From Hymenobacter mellowenesis (GTDB lineage: Bacteria; Bacteroidota; Bacteroidia; Cytophagales; Hymenobacteraceae), in assembly GCF_030581005.1 (NCBI RefSeq), contig NZ_JAUQSX010000018.1, positions 56,088-120,087 of the forward strand: a DNA stretch of 64,000 nucleotides. Reading direction: 5' to 3'. This document shows, piece by piece, positions 49,668 to 57,449 of this stretch (position 1 is its first letter; each line of letters begins with the position of its first letter). The notes beneath the pieces are model-generated. The model searched no databases and was not told the origin of the DNA. It saw only the letters and a list, made by a program, of their open reading frames with translations. The position numbers and the translations under genes were made by a program.

Positions 49668-51002
49668 ATGTTGCTTGACGATTATATATCACATATAGAA
49701 AAAGTTTTTGCGCCGAAAAATAAAAAGCCGAAAGAGGTAAAGCCAGAACGGTTATTTGCCTTGCAGGGCTTTGATACGAAAGCTCTATTAGAGAAGAACG
49801 AGCAAAAACATACCGACAAATACAACTACTTGATCCATTACCTGCACATGTCGCGGGTGCTGAACCAGAAGTACGAAAACAACGAGTTCATCCCACTCAA
49901 TCAGAAAGTGTTCAGCGAGTATGTCACCAAGCGCAAAGCAAAAGCCATCATTGATTTCTGGTTACAATACAATGTGATCGAGTGCGACGAGGCAGCCAAG
50001 AAGGGTGTAAAAAGCTTAGGGTACCGGCTCACAGAAGATTACGTTGGCGTACCGATAGTAGATACTGGCATCGTTGATACCGTCTTTGAGGAACGGTTGC
50101 GGTTGCTGCGCATCCGAAACAACGAGAAGCTTGATTTAAACACGCCTCAGCACCGCTTTCTTCACTGGTGCCTACACGAAGTACGCATTGATGCGACGGA
50201 TGCCACACGCAGGCTGATTCGTGCTGCATTCAACGCTAGGAAGTGCATACCCGCCAACGCCACTGCAAAAGAGGCAAGGAACATTGCCAAAGCAAATGCC
50301 AAGCTAGAAAGCAAACTGCTGCGCAACTGCACCGCAATCCACTTGATTCAGGATCGTGCCTTTAGAATCAAGCGCGACACCACTGGCAAGCGAGTACACC
50401 ATAACGTGGCTACGTTGAACCGACACAGCCGCCAAAGCATCTACTTAGAGAACGGGAATAAGCTATGGAATAGCGACGTAAAAAACAGCCAACCACTTAT
50501 CATGTGTTTGCTGCTGTTAAAGGAGTACCAGAACCGTGATATGCCTGCTTGTATGCTTAAGTACATAGACGATTGCGAACGTGGCGTCCTGTACGACGAG
50601 CTGATGAAGGCATTACAGCTACCAGAAGACACAGACCGGGTAGGCCTTAAGAAGCGCGTGTTCAAAGCGGTGTTCTATGGTGAAAACAAACACGCCAAGC
50701 GCTACCCCGAGTGGATCGCGTTTTCCAAACTGTTTCCATCGGTAGCCACGTTCATCACGGCATGCAAGCGCAAGAACTACCAACAGCTAGCCATCAACAT
50801 GCAGCGGGCGGAAAGCGAGATCATCATCGACGGCGTGATTGCTCAGCTTGCCGGCAAGTACTTGCCGCAAGACTTCTTTGCGCTCACCATCCATGATTCT
50901 GTAATCTGCGAAGCGCACAACGTTGGCGAAGTGGTTGCACTGATCACACAGGCTTTTAACAAGCGCGGTCTAAATCCAACTATTGAGAGCAAAGCGCTTT
51001 AA
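49668..51002 (+). CDS. Winged-helix-like plus family-A polymerase-like protein, putative replicase
   Basis: A 444-residue protein. Residues about 45-125 look like a winged helix of plasmid initiators (IPLNQKVFSEYVTKRKAKAII, then YNVIECD...SLGYRLTEDY). The C-terminal 190 residues carry motifs of family-A polymerases: motif A WNSDVKNSQP (D270), motif B KKRVFKAVFYG (328-338), a MQRAESEII segment (378-386, like the Pol I MQGTAADII) and motif C TIHDSV (D410, HDS as in single-subunit RNA polymerases rather than HDE). No exonuclease or thumb domain is visible. Fused initiation and synthesis activities would explain the nearby iterons. This is inference; I know no family that fits exactly. Confidence 0.65.
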   Translation: MLLDDYISHIEKVFAPKNKKPKEVKPERLFALQGFDTKALLEKNEQKHTDKYNYLIHYLHMSRVLNQKYENNEFIPLNQKVFSEYVTKRKAKAIIDFWLQYNVIECDEAAKKGVKSLGYRLTEDYVGVPIVDTGIVDTVFEERLRLLRIRNNEKLDLNTPQHRFLHWCLHEVRIDATDATRRLIRAAFNARKCIPANATAKEARNIAKANAKLESKLLRNCTAIHLIQDRAFRIKRDTTGKRVHHNVATLNRHSRQSIYLENGNKLWNSDVKNSQPLIMCLLLLKEYQNRDMPACMLKYIDDCERGVLYDELMKALQLPEDTDRVGLKKRVFKAVFYGENKHAKRYPEWIAFSKLFPSVATFITACKRKNYQQLAINMQRAESEIIIDGVIAQLAGKYLPQDFFALTIHDSVICEAHNVGEVVALITQAFNKRGLNPTIESKAL

Positions 51003-51078
51003 TTGCAACCTACATCGTTGCAAGAACGATGCTGTTGTGTACCTTGAGCTTTGTGCTCGTTAACAGAGCTACTTCAGC

Positions 51079-51747
51079 ATGGACTATGTTTATGATAACG
51101 CAGGCTACCTTTTTTGGGGCGGTCTGTTGGTTCTCGTGATTATCAGCGGGGTACTCAGGTACGTCAAAAACCGTCGCAGCCCCTACCACACGCAACTACG
51201 AGACCGTAAGCGTAGACTGATCGAAGCTGAGGAAAAGGGTGATTACAGGTCGCTTCAGCAGATTCTATTGGAGTGTAAGTGGCTAGAAATGCACGAAAGG
51301 GATGCTAGGTTTTCATATTCCTATAGGCACATAGATGCCACGCATCGCGAAATAGAGGCAAATAGCAGGACCATTTATGCAAGTATTGACGCCGAAAAAA
51401 TGGTGTTGCCTAATGCTAGTAATGTTGCTAAGCTGAATAAATACGAATGCCATTCATTCTTTAATGAACTCGTATTTGATTACCGAAAAGCATTGGCAAA
51501 TAGCAGTTACAACGGCAATTTCTTCTTTCCTGAGAAAATCCTTCCATATCCCAAACAGTACTTATTGTTCGCGCTGGATAAGTTGATAGCCGTGGAAAGT
51601 GGCAAAGATGATTACGCGACGTTGCGTGAATACTTAGTTAAAAATTGCATCGGTATGCTGCCAATGTTTTTACCCGTTGATAGGGAATTAAACAAGAAAG
51701 CCGGTGAACAGTACCTTGCTGCTATCAATACGGGTACAGTCGCTTAA
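51079..51747 (+). CDS. Single-pass membrane hypothetical protein
   Basis: A 222-residue protein with one N-terminal helix (AGYLFWGGLLVLVIISGVLRYV, about 8-29) followed by a positively charged RRSPYHTQLRDRKRR segment and a helical soluble part (IEAEEKGDYRSLQQILLECKWLEM, FFNELVFDYRKALAN). No domain recognised. Its end overlaps the convergent gene 51725-52003 by 23 bases. It may be an element-specific envelope protein. Confidence 0.65.
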   Translation: MDYVYDNAGYLFWGGLLVLVIISGVLRYVKNRRSPYHTQLRDRKRRLIEAEEKGDYRSLQQILLECKWLEMHERDARFSYSYRHIDATHREIEANSRTIYASIDAEKMVLPNASNVAKLNKYECHSFFNELVFDYRKALANSSYNGNFFFPEKILPYPKQYLLFALDKLIAVESGKDDYATLREYLVKNCIGMLPMFLPVDRELNKKAGEQYLAAINTGTVA

Positions 51748-52003
51748 ACTCATCTAGCTTGACGTAACACGCGTAGTCTTCTAACCTATCGGTATCATCA
51801 CCAGTGAAGGTGGTTAGATGCTCACACAGCTTGTTTACTTCGTTGTCGTAGTACAGTTCCACGAAGAAGCAGGTATTCATGTGGCACAGCCCTACGGTAT
51901 CTTCCTCTTCATGCCGAGTGGCTATGTAGGTGCCGTACTCCCATACAGCCACAAACTGATCTTGTAAGGGTAGGGGGCTAAACTCGGCAAGTGTCATGCT
52001 CAT
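51725..52003 (-). CDS. Small acidic hypothetical protein
   Basis: A 92-residue acidic protein: SMTLAEFSPLPLQDQFVAVWEYGTYIATR, then a HEEEDTVGLCHM turn and FFVELYYDNEVNKLCEHLTTF. The EYGTYxATR pattern and YYDNE strand recall a family of short hypothetical proteins of Hymenobacteraceae; this is from memory and uncertain. It overlaps the end of the previous gene convergently. Confidence 0.6.
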   Translation of the reverse strand: MSMTLAEFSPLPLQDQFVAVWEYGTYIATRHEEEDTVGLCHMNTCFFVELYYDNEVNKLCEHLTTFTGDDTDRLEDYACYVKLDEFKRLYPY

Positions 52004-52060
52004 AGGACAATGATAGGTTATGTGTGTCTATCTTGCCCACTTACATCAAGACCTTAACAC

Positions 52061-52609
52061 ATGGATAGTGGCTGGTTAGTAGCAGGAACTTCAATAGCGA
52101 CCATAGTTGCAACAGGGTTTTTCAATATTTGGAGTAAGCATATTGACAAGGCTCAAAAGATAGATGAACATAAGCTGACGATAAGGAGCTTATATGTTGC
52201 TAAAAAGATAGAAGCTGGACAAGAATTTATAAGTAGAAATACTGTTCTGATTACCAAAATTCACGTTGAGCTTGCGCTATACCAAGACTTGCTTACAGCA
52301 GGGAGATATGGCAAAGATTTAACAGATAGACTTGATGCTGCCTATAAGGCGGTAGTGGCAATGTCGTTGGAGCGGAATAACTTCTCTGATTTGTATTTTG
52401 ATCTGAGTACAATTGAGACTGAATACAATAAACTTTCGTATTCGTATAACTTGTTGATAATAAAAATGAATGCAGCCTCTGATGTGGACAAGCCAGTTGA
52501 AGTCGAAACGGTCAACGACGCGATTAGCCACTTGAATCAAATGCTAGCACTAAATGCTGAGATGGCGAATGCTGTGCGTACTAGATTGGCTAAGTACGAC
52601 ATTCTGTAA
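52061..52609 (+). CDS. Membrane-anchored helical protein upstream of the PIN gene
   Basis: A 182-residue protein with one N-terminal membrane helix (GWLVAGTSIATIVATGFFNIW, about 4-24), then a helical/coiled-coil remainder (KIDEHKLTIRSLYVAKKIEAGQEF, LTDRLDAAYKAVVAMSLE, LNQMLALNAEMANAVRTRL). The architecture matches the 165-residue protein at 53870-54367, although sequences differ. It lies 27 bases upstream of the PIN gene on the same strand and so likely forms a three-gene unit. Function unknown. Confidence 0.65.
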   Translation: MDSGWLVAGTSIATIVATGFFNIWSKHIDKAQKIDEHKLTIRSLYVAKKIEAGQEFISRNTVLITKIHVELALYQDLLTAGRYGKDLTDRLDAAYKAVVAMSLERNNFSDLYFDLSTIETEYNKLSYSYNLLIIKMNAASDVDKPVEVETVNDAISHLNQMLALNAEMANAVRTRLAKYDIL

Positions 52610-52636
52610 TTATACATCATTATATTTCACACGACC

Positions 52637-53860
52637 ATGATCATTGTTTTAGATACGAACATCATAATGGAAAACTGGCTGTTCGATAAGCCATATCACA
52701 AGGCGCTTATAGATTACATCAACAAATCTGTTGATTGTCAAGTAGTATTTCCTCAAATAGTATGGAGCGAAATCAGGGCTAAATATAAATCGGAATTAAA
52801 AGATGCGCTAAACAAACAAGCTAGTGCTAATCGTACGGTCGGAAAGTACATATATATTTCCAACGATTACGACCCTTTTGGTGATTCAATGAAAGAGCTA
52901 AAAGAAAATGCTCATTTTATTGATATTGACAAAGCTTACGATGATTATAGTGAATATCTGTTGGCAACTTTATTGTGTGGGTATCATTCAATAATAGAAT
53001 ACCCAGATGGCGTCCTTCCCCGCTTGGCTGAGAAAGCGATTGCTAGGATCAAGCCGTTTAGCACGAAAGGGGAGGAATTTCGAGACGCTATCCTATGGCA
53101 ATCGGTGTTGAATATCGCTCATGAGTACGACGAGTTAAATCCAATAGTGTTCATCAGTAAGAATACAAATGAGTTTTCAGATATTACCGATAAGAATAAG
53201 CTTCATCCTGAACTTGAATATGAGGTTAATGCACTTAAAGATAAAGTTGTGCTCTATTACACTTCCGTTGAAGACTTTATTAAAGCGCATTTAGAACCTA
53301 TTGAACATATCAATTGGGTATGGACATTGGAAAATGTAGAGAGTATAGGACTAAATAATCACATTTTGAATTACATTGAAGGAATTAGGAGCGATGTTAT
53401 GCTTCGTTTCGCTGCTAGATTTAATGATGTCATTTTTGATGCCGAAGGGTCTCCCGGTCAATTAAAATTGCGGGCACCCGGTTTGTTTTATGTTTCACAA
53501 GAAGAAACAATCTACACGTATAAGAACGGCGACGTGTCTCTTTTCGCTAATTTCGATGGTACATTGATCCTGCCAACAAGTTATTACCCGCGTTTACCAT
53601 CAAGTGATTTTTCGCGATATGACAATGGTGTTGCTAGAACTGTGAATACCAGCAACTATTCACCCGGTTATACTGAGTTTCCTTATCATTTTACTACTCA
53701 AATTGAGCTGACGATAAGCGAAAAGTCTTTGGTTTACAAAGCGGTGGCATCATTCGTCATGAAGGGTAAAAGTTACGAGCCTACATCAGAAAAGTGGCTT
53801 CGATATGATGTAGAGAGGTCTATGAATCAGTACGATGAAGAGAATGACTTGCCTTTTTAA
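52637..53860 (+). CDS. PIN-domain (DUF4935-type) ribonuclease-like protein
   Basis: A 407-residue protein. The N-terminal PIN domain (about 1-185) has the metal-binding acidic residues D6 in IIVLDTNII, E45 in IVWSEIRAKYK, D150 in EEFRDAILW and a C-terminal FISKNTNEFSD segment. This pattern matches the PIN_12/DUF4935 family. A second domain (about 240-390) is beta-rich (KNGDVSLFANFDGTL, TQIELTISEKS). PIN domains cut RNA and are common toxin or defence effectors. It lies between two small membrane-anchored proteins (52061 and 53870) with gaps of 27 and 9 bases, which suggests a three-gene system. Confidence 0.82.
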   Translation: MIIVLDTNIIMENWLFDKPYHKALIDYINKSVDCQVVFPQIVWSEIRAKYKSELKDALNKQASANRTVGKYIYISNDYDPFGDSMKELKENAHFIDIDKAYDDYSEYLLATLLCGYHSIIEYPDGVLPRLAEKAIARIKPFSTKGEEFRDAILWQSVLNIAHEYDELNPIVFISKNTNEFSDITDKNKLHPELEYEVNALKDKVVLYYTSVEDFIKAHLEPIEHINWVWTLENVESIGLNNHILNYIEGIRSDVMLRFAARFNDVIFDAEGSPGQLKLRAPGLFYVSQEETIYTYKNGDVSLFANFDGTLILPTSYYPRLPSSDFSRYDNGVARTVNTSNYSPGYTEFPYHFTTQIELTISEKSLVYKAVASFVMKGKSYEPTSEKWLRYDVERSMNQYDEENDLPF

Positions 53861-53869
53861 AGTTTTGGT

Positions 53870-54367
53870 ATGACAAACGAAACCCTATTCAAGATTCTGG
53901 CTGTTGTGTCGCCTTTTGCAGCTAGTGGGATTACATATTTTCTAGCGCTACGCTCTAAGAAGAACGAATATCTATATCAAAACAGGTTGCCGGCTTTTAA
54001 AGAAGTTGCAGCAGTATTCGCCAAAATCAGAAAGTATTGTATCGGCAGAATGGCAATAGAAGTAGGAGCCGAGTTCTCTCCCTTCTATGGGGAAGATGGC
54101 TCGGCATTGGAACTCAGGGAGCAACTGGCTGAGGTTAGGCAACTGAACGAAGTGTTCCTTACTGATAAAAGCAAGTCCGTTTTGGAATCTGTAGACGAGC
54201 GATTAGCAATGCTTTGTCATATAGAACTTCAAGCAGCAAGTATTGTCCAGCTACCGGAACCGTCAGAATATGCGTCGGATACGCTCACTGGTTGGTCCGA
54301 TCTGCTTAATGTGGTAGAAGATGCTCTTAAAGTGCTTTACAAAGAAATTGGACTGCCTAGTAAGTAA
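53870..54367 (+). CDS. Membrane-anchored helical protein downstream of the PIN gene
   Basis: A 165-residue protein with an N-terminal membrane helix (LFKILAVVSPFAASGITYFLAL, about 5-26), then a charged helical domain (RLPAFKEVAAVFAKIRKY, ELREQLAEVRQLNEVFL, SVLESVDERLAMLCHIE) and a terminal LLNVVEDALKVLYKEIGL helix. Only nine bases separate it from the PIN gene stop. The anchor-plus-helical plan mirrors the gene at 52061. Together they may regulate or anchor the PIN nuclease. Function unknown. Confidence 0.65.
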   Translation: MTNETLFKILAVVSPFAASGITYFLALRSKKNEYLYQNRLPAFKEVAAVFAKIRKYCIGRMAIEVGAEFSPFYGEDGSALELREQLAEVRQLNEVFLTDKSKSVLESVDERLAMLCHIELQAASIVQLPEPSEYASDTLTGWSDLLNVVEDALKVLYKEIGLPSK

Positions 54368-54386
54368 GGCGACGATCGAAATAGAG

Positions 54387-54416
54387 GAAACCCACTGGCG
54401 TTAGCCAGTGGGTTTC
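54387..54416. terminator. Bidirectional terminator between PIN unit and integrase
   Basis: GAAACCCACTGGC and GCCAGTGGGTTTC pair perfectly (13 bp) around GTTA. It separates convergent transcription units. Confidence 0.9.
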
Positions 54417-54491
54417 TTATTGCCCAATTGTAGTCGATATTATGGTAACTTAGCCCCGCATAAGTGCCATCCAACCAGCTTTTTGCAAAAA

Positions 54492-56024
54492 TTAATTTGC
54501 TTTCAGTAATCGGTCGGTTTCCTGCAAAATCATTTCTTCATCTGCTTTAAAGTATTTGGCAAGTTCGCGTAAGTCTTTGGTGCCAATCATCGTGCCTACC
54601 GTTTCTTGTTTATAGCCGAGCCGTACCATGTTTGATACAAAAGAACGGCGCAAACTATGCGAAGAAATCATGTTGTACTTATAATCGTATTCAGGTTTAC
54701 CAACACCACGTTTCGTTTTCAGCTTGGCTAGCATCTCGTGTTCGTGTATGTGTAAGCCGTGTGTTTCATACATTGCTTTCAAGCATTCTTTGATGTACTT
54801 GTTGAACTTCTGTTCACTCAGCACCTTCACAGCTTCTGAATGTCGCACCGGCAATGCAAACGAACGATTGGGATATTCCGACTTTCTCAAAATGTCAAAC
54901 CATTTTGACGTTGCCAGCGGTATTTTGTAGGAACTGGTGTTTTTGTGGGTATAGCCTTTGATGAATTTGCCCTCAAAATACCAGCTTGAATCCACCATGT
55001 CGGAGTATCGGCAGCCTAGGGAAGCTTGCACCAATGCCATGTCAATGATGCGGATCCAGCTTGGCTTGCAGTTTTTGTGGTTCCGAAATTCATCCAACCA
55101 TTCCAATTCCTCTTGATTGAGGAACACCACGTCGAAAACTTCTTTAGTGACTTTAAACTTGCGGCTGCGAAAAATCGGGTTAACGGTTATCCCATTTTCA
55201 ACACACCAACCAAGAAACGTAACTAGACGCTTGATTAAGCCGCCAAAGTGGTTGTCGTAATTTCCTTCAATATCCAGTGCCCATTGTTGATAAGCGGCAT
55301 AAAACTTTATATCAAACCCATCAAGCGACAACGGATACTGCGTTGCCTGTGAAAACTTGCTGAGGCTCGTGAACAACGCCTTTCGTTGGGTTAGCGTCCC
55401 TTTTTTTAGCCCGCCAGTTCTAACGAGTTCTTCACATTCAGTCAAAAATCTTTCAAAGGTCTTGTCAAAAAGCTTCCGATCCGCTAGCGCTTTGTCATTG
55501 CTCTTGTAGATGCCTTTTTCTTCCAACCGTTGTATGATGCGGTTTTTCTTCGCTTGGGTTTGAATCGCTGCACCTTCGTTCATCAAATCACGAAACGAAG
55601 CGCGTTCGTACTGCAACACTTCGTTCATGTTGCCGATGCTCTGAAACACATCGTCAATCGCACCGTCGGATTCTTCGATCCGCTTCATTGCGGCTTGTGT
55701 GTCGGCTATCCACTGCGCTGTAACGGCGCGTTCTGCTGCTATAGGGTAGCCCGCTTTTACCAACTCGTGCGTTGGTTCGGGTAGGGCAGAGGCGACCGAA
55801 AACAGCAGCGCTTGCACCGTCTGAATCTTGTGATTCGCCGCAACGCTTTCGTCGGTGCGGACCACCACCAGCTTCTTTACCGAATCCCAACTGGCTTTGT
55901 CCACTGCTATGCCGGTTGGGTACTCTTTGGTGTCCCGGTTGTAGGTGTAGGTGACTTGGACGGGGTGCGTCCCGTCTGCGTTGGCACGGCTCTTTAGCCG
56001 GGCACTGATACTGAATTTACCCAT
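54492..56024 (-). CDS. Tyrosine recombinase/integrase
   Basis: A 510-residue tyrosine integrase. An N-terminal arm-binding-like region (KFSISARLKSRANADGTHPVQVTYTYNRDTKEYPTGI, about 3-40) precedes a long core-binding domain and the catalytic domain (about 300-505). It carries the catalytic Arg in LGCRYSDM, the Lys in YTHKNTSSY, HSLRRSF (H-x-x-R) and the nucleophile Tyr in ELAKYFKAD. The usual second His of the GH motif is replaced (MIGTKD), a deviation from the standard set. It is larger than typical (about 400). Its gene ends within the element and starts about 155 bases from the right att site, so it inserts and excises the element at tRNA-Lys. Confidence 0.9.
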   Translation of the reverse strand: MGKFSISARLKSRANADGTHPVQVTYTYNRDTKEYPTGIAVDKASWDSVKKLVVVRTDESVAANHKIQTVQALLFSVASALPEPTHELVKAGYPIAAERAVTAQWIADTQAAMKRIEESDGAIDDVFQSIGNMNEVLQYERASFRDLMNEGAAIQTQAKKNRIIQRLEEKGIYKSNDKALADRKLFDKTFERFLTECEELVRTGGLKKGTLTQRKALFTSLSKFSQATQYPLSLDGFDIKFYAAYQQWALDIEGNYDNHFGGLIKRLVTFLGWCVENGITVNPIFRSRKFKVTKEVFDVVFLNQEELEWLDEFRNHKNCKPSWIRIIDMALVQASLGCRYSDMVDSSWYFEGKFIKGYTHKNTSSYKIPLATSKWFDILRKSEYPNRSFALPVRHSEAVKVLSEQKFNKYIKECLKAMYETHGLHIHEHEMLAKLKTKRGVGKPEYDYKYNMISSHSLRRSFVSNMVRLGYKQETVGTMIGTKDLRELAKYFKADEEMILQETDRLLKAN

Positions 56025-56069
56025 CTTGTTTGTCTGTTAGTGATGGTGTGGATCGAAGGTAATCGAAGT

Positions 56070-56100
56070 GGTCCAAACATCTCAAAAATGGTCCAAACAT
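56070..56100. promoter_or_regulatory. Putative arm-type integrase binding sites, right end
   Basis: Two copies of GGTCCAAACAT (56070-56080 and 56090-56100) 20 bases apart, between the integrase start and the right att core. They match the three copies at the left end. Confidence 0.65.
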
Positions 56101-56178
56101 TTTACATAAACCCGTTAAAAAGCCCAGCAGACCCACTTTTAAATCTCGTTTTTGGGTTCGAGTTGACGGGTTTCTATT

Positions 56179-56192
56179 CCAGCGGGATCACA
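56179..56192 (+). other. attR core
   Basis: CCAGCGGGATCACA, identical to the tRNA-Lys end at 35192-35205. A GGGTTCGA (56154-56161) upstream also equals part of the tRNA T-arm, but with 14 extra bases between, so the tRNA is not restored here. Confidence 0.8.
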
Positions 56193-56194
56193 GC

Positions 56195-56234
56195 AAAGCG
56201 CCCCATTCTGGAAACAGGATGGGGCGCTTTCGTT
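56195..56234 (+). terminator. Probable original tRNA-Lys terminator, now after attR
   Basis: AAAGCGCCCCAT and ATGGGGCGCTTT pair over 12 bp, followed by CGTTTTGATT. Before integration this would have followed the tRNA directly. Confidence 0.75.
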
Positions 56235-56352
56235 TTGATTGGTCCGGCTGCTGCCAGTTTCTGGGCGGTTGGTTTTAAAATCCGTCAAATGTCAAAAGGC
56301 CCCGCAGATGCCAATGCTGCGAGACCTTTTGATAATTGGATGGCGGCAAAGG

Positions 56353-57297
56353 CTACTTCAATAGTTCATGTAGCACCGTTTGCATGGAGATAGTTCGGTT
56401 GCCGGCTTCTTGGATGATGAGCGAGCCGGGCGCGTCGAGCACGGCGTCGGATACTTCCACGTTGCGGCGCACGGGCAGGCAGTGCAGGAATTTGGCGCCG
56501 TCGGTCAGGGCCATGTGTTCAGGGGTGAGCATCCAAGTGGGGTCGTTACCGAGCACTTGGCCGTAGTCGAGGTAGCTGCTCCAGTTTTTGGCCTGCACGT
56601 AGTCGGCACCTTCCAGAGCCTTTTTCTGGTCGTATTCGATGCGGGCGCCTTTGGTGAATTTGGGGTCCAACTCGTAGCCTTCGGGGTGGGTGATGACGAA
56701 ATCAACCCAGTCGATTTCCGAGAACCAGTCGCAGAAGGAATTGGGCACGCACTGGGGCAGGGCGCGCACGTGCGGGGCCCAGGTGAGCACCACTTTCACA
56801 CGCTCCTTCTGCTTGGTTTCGGCCACCGTGATGAGGTCGGCAAAGGACTGCAGTGGGTGCAGCGTGGCGCTTTCCAGGCTGATGACGGGCACGGTGGCGT
56901 ACTGCAAAATCTTGTTGAAGACGACTTCGCCGTAGTCCTCGGCCTTGTCCTTGAGGGTGGGGAAGGTGCGCACGCCCAGCACGTCGCAGTACTGGCTCAT
57001 CACCGCAATGGCGTCCTTGATATGCTCCTGCGTGCCGCCGTTCATCACCGCGCCGTCGGCCATTTCCAGGGTCCAGGAGTCGGCCCCGGCGTTCAGCACC
57101 CAAGCTTGCGCGCCGAGGTTGTAGGCTGCTTTCACGGAGCTGAGGCGGGTGCGCAGGCTGGGGTTGAAGAAGATGAGGCCGACGGTTTTGTTGCGCCCGA
57201 TGTGCTGGTAGCCGTAAGGGTTGGCTTTGATTTCGAGGGCTTGCTGCAACAGGGCTTTGTAGTCGCCCGCATCGGCGAAGGAGGTGAATTTTTTCAT
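56353..57297 (-). CDS. argF': N-acyl-ornithine carbamoyltransferase (Bacteroidota type)
   Basis: A 314-residue transcarbamylase that adds carbamoyl phosphate to N-acetyl- or N-succinyl-ornithine, the Bacteroidota variant step of arginine synthesis. Family motifs are FFNPSLRTRLS (43-53, carbamoyl-phosphate site), ATLHPLQSFADL, HCLPVRRN and a specific EEA-type loop (IIQEAGNR). At the residue that distinguishes the two substrates it has Gln90 (GGTQEH) rather than Glu (acetyl) or Pro (succinyl), so the acyl group is uncertain. It is downstream of carB in the same leftward cluster. Confidence 0.9.
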   Translation of the reverse strand: MKKFTSFADAGDYKALLQQALEIKANPYGYQHIGRNKTVGLIFFNPSLRTRLSSVKAAYNLGAQAWVLNAGADSWTLEMADGAVMNGGTQEHIKDAIAVMSQYCDVLGVRTFPTLKDKAEDYGEVVFNKILQYATVPVISLESATLHPLQSFADLITVAETKQKERVKVVLTWAPHVRALPQCVPNSFCDWFSEIDWVDFVITHPEGYELDPKFTKGARIEYDQKKALEGADYVQAKNWSSYLDYGQVLGNDPTWMLTPEHMALTDGAKFLHCLPVRRNVEVSDAVLDAPGSLIIQEAGNRTISMQTVLHELLK

Positions 57298-57315
57298 GTG
57301 GTTTCAGTGTCAAAA

Positions 57316-57415
57316 AGAACGTCATGCTGAGCGAAGCCGAAGCATCTCTACCGCGCAAGTAATTTGATTTACTACCGCAGTAGAGATGCTTCGGCTTCGC
57401 TCAGCATGACGTTCT
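57316..57415. repeat. Dispersed intergenic palindrome, GTCATGCTGAGCG family
   Basis: Arms 57316-57350 and 57381-57415 are perfect reverse complements over 35 bp. It lies between carB and argF', within the same leftward cluster, so it may separate their transcripts or stabilise the upstream part. Confidence 0.92.
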
Positions 57416-57449
57416 ATATAAAAGTTGCTTTCGCTGTTGTGCTGCCGGA

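Larger units (their letters stand above)
35192..56192. mobile_element. Integrated element of about 21 kb in tRNA-Lys
   Basis: The element runs from the tRNA-Lys 3' end (CCAGCGGGATCACA, 35192-35205) to an identical 14-bp copy at 56179-56192. The tyrosine integrase (54492-56024) is the last gene and lies next to the right end. The interior is far more AT-rich than the chromosome on both sides, carries no member of the dispersed chromosomal palindrome family, and holds recombinase, replication-like and defence-like genes. No conjugation, relaxase or T4SS gene is seen. It may be an integrated plasmid, satellite or non-conjugative integrative element. Serine recombinase and iterons suggest a plasmid ancestry. 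Confidence 0.85.

Noticed and set aside
35192..56192. Self-transmissible conjugative element (ICE)
   Set aside because: No relaxase, coupling protein or T4SS gene is visible.
56154..56192. A second, restored tRNA-Lys at the right end
   Set aside because: Only short T-arm and acceptor pieces remain, with 14 extra bases between them and no anticodon arm.
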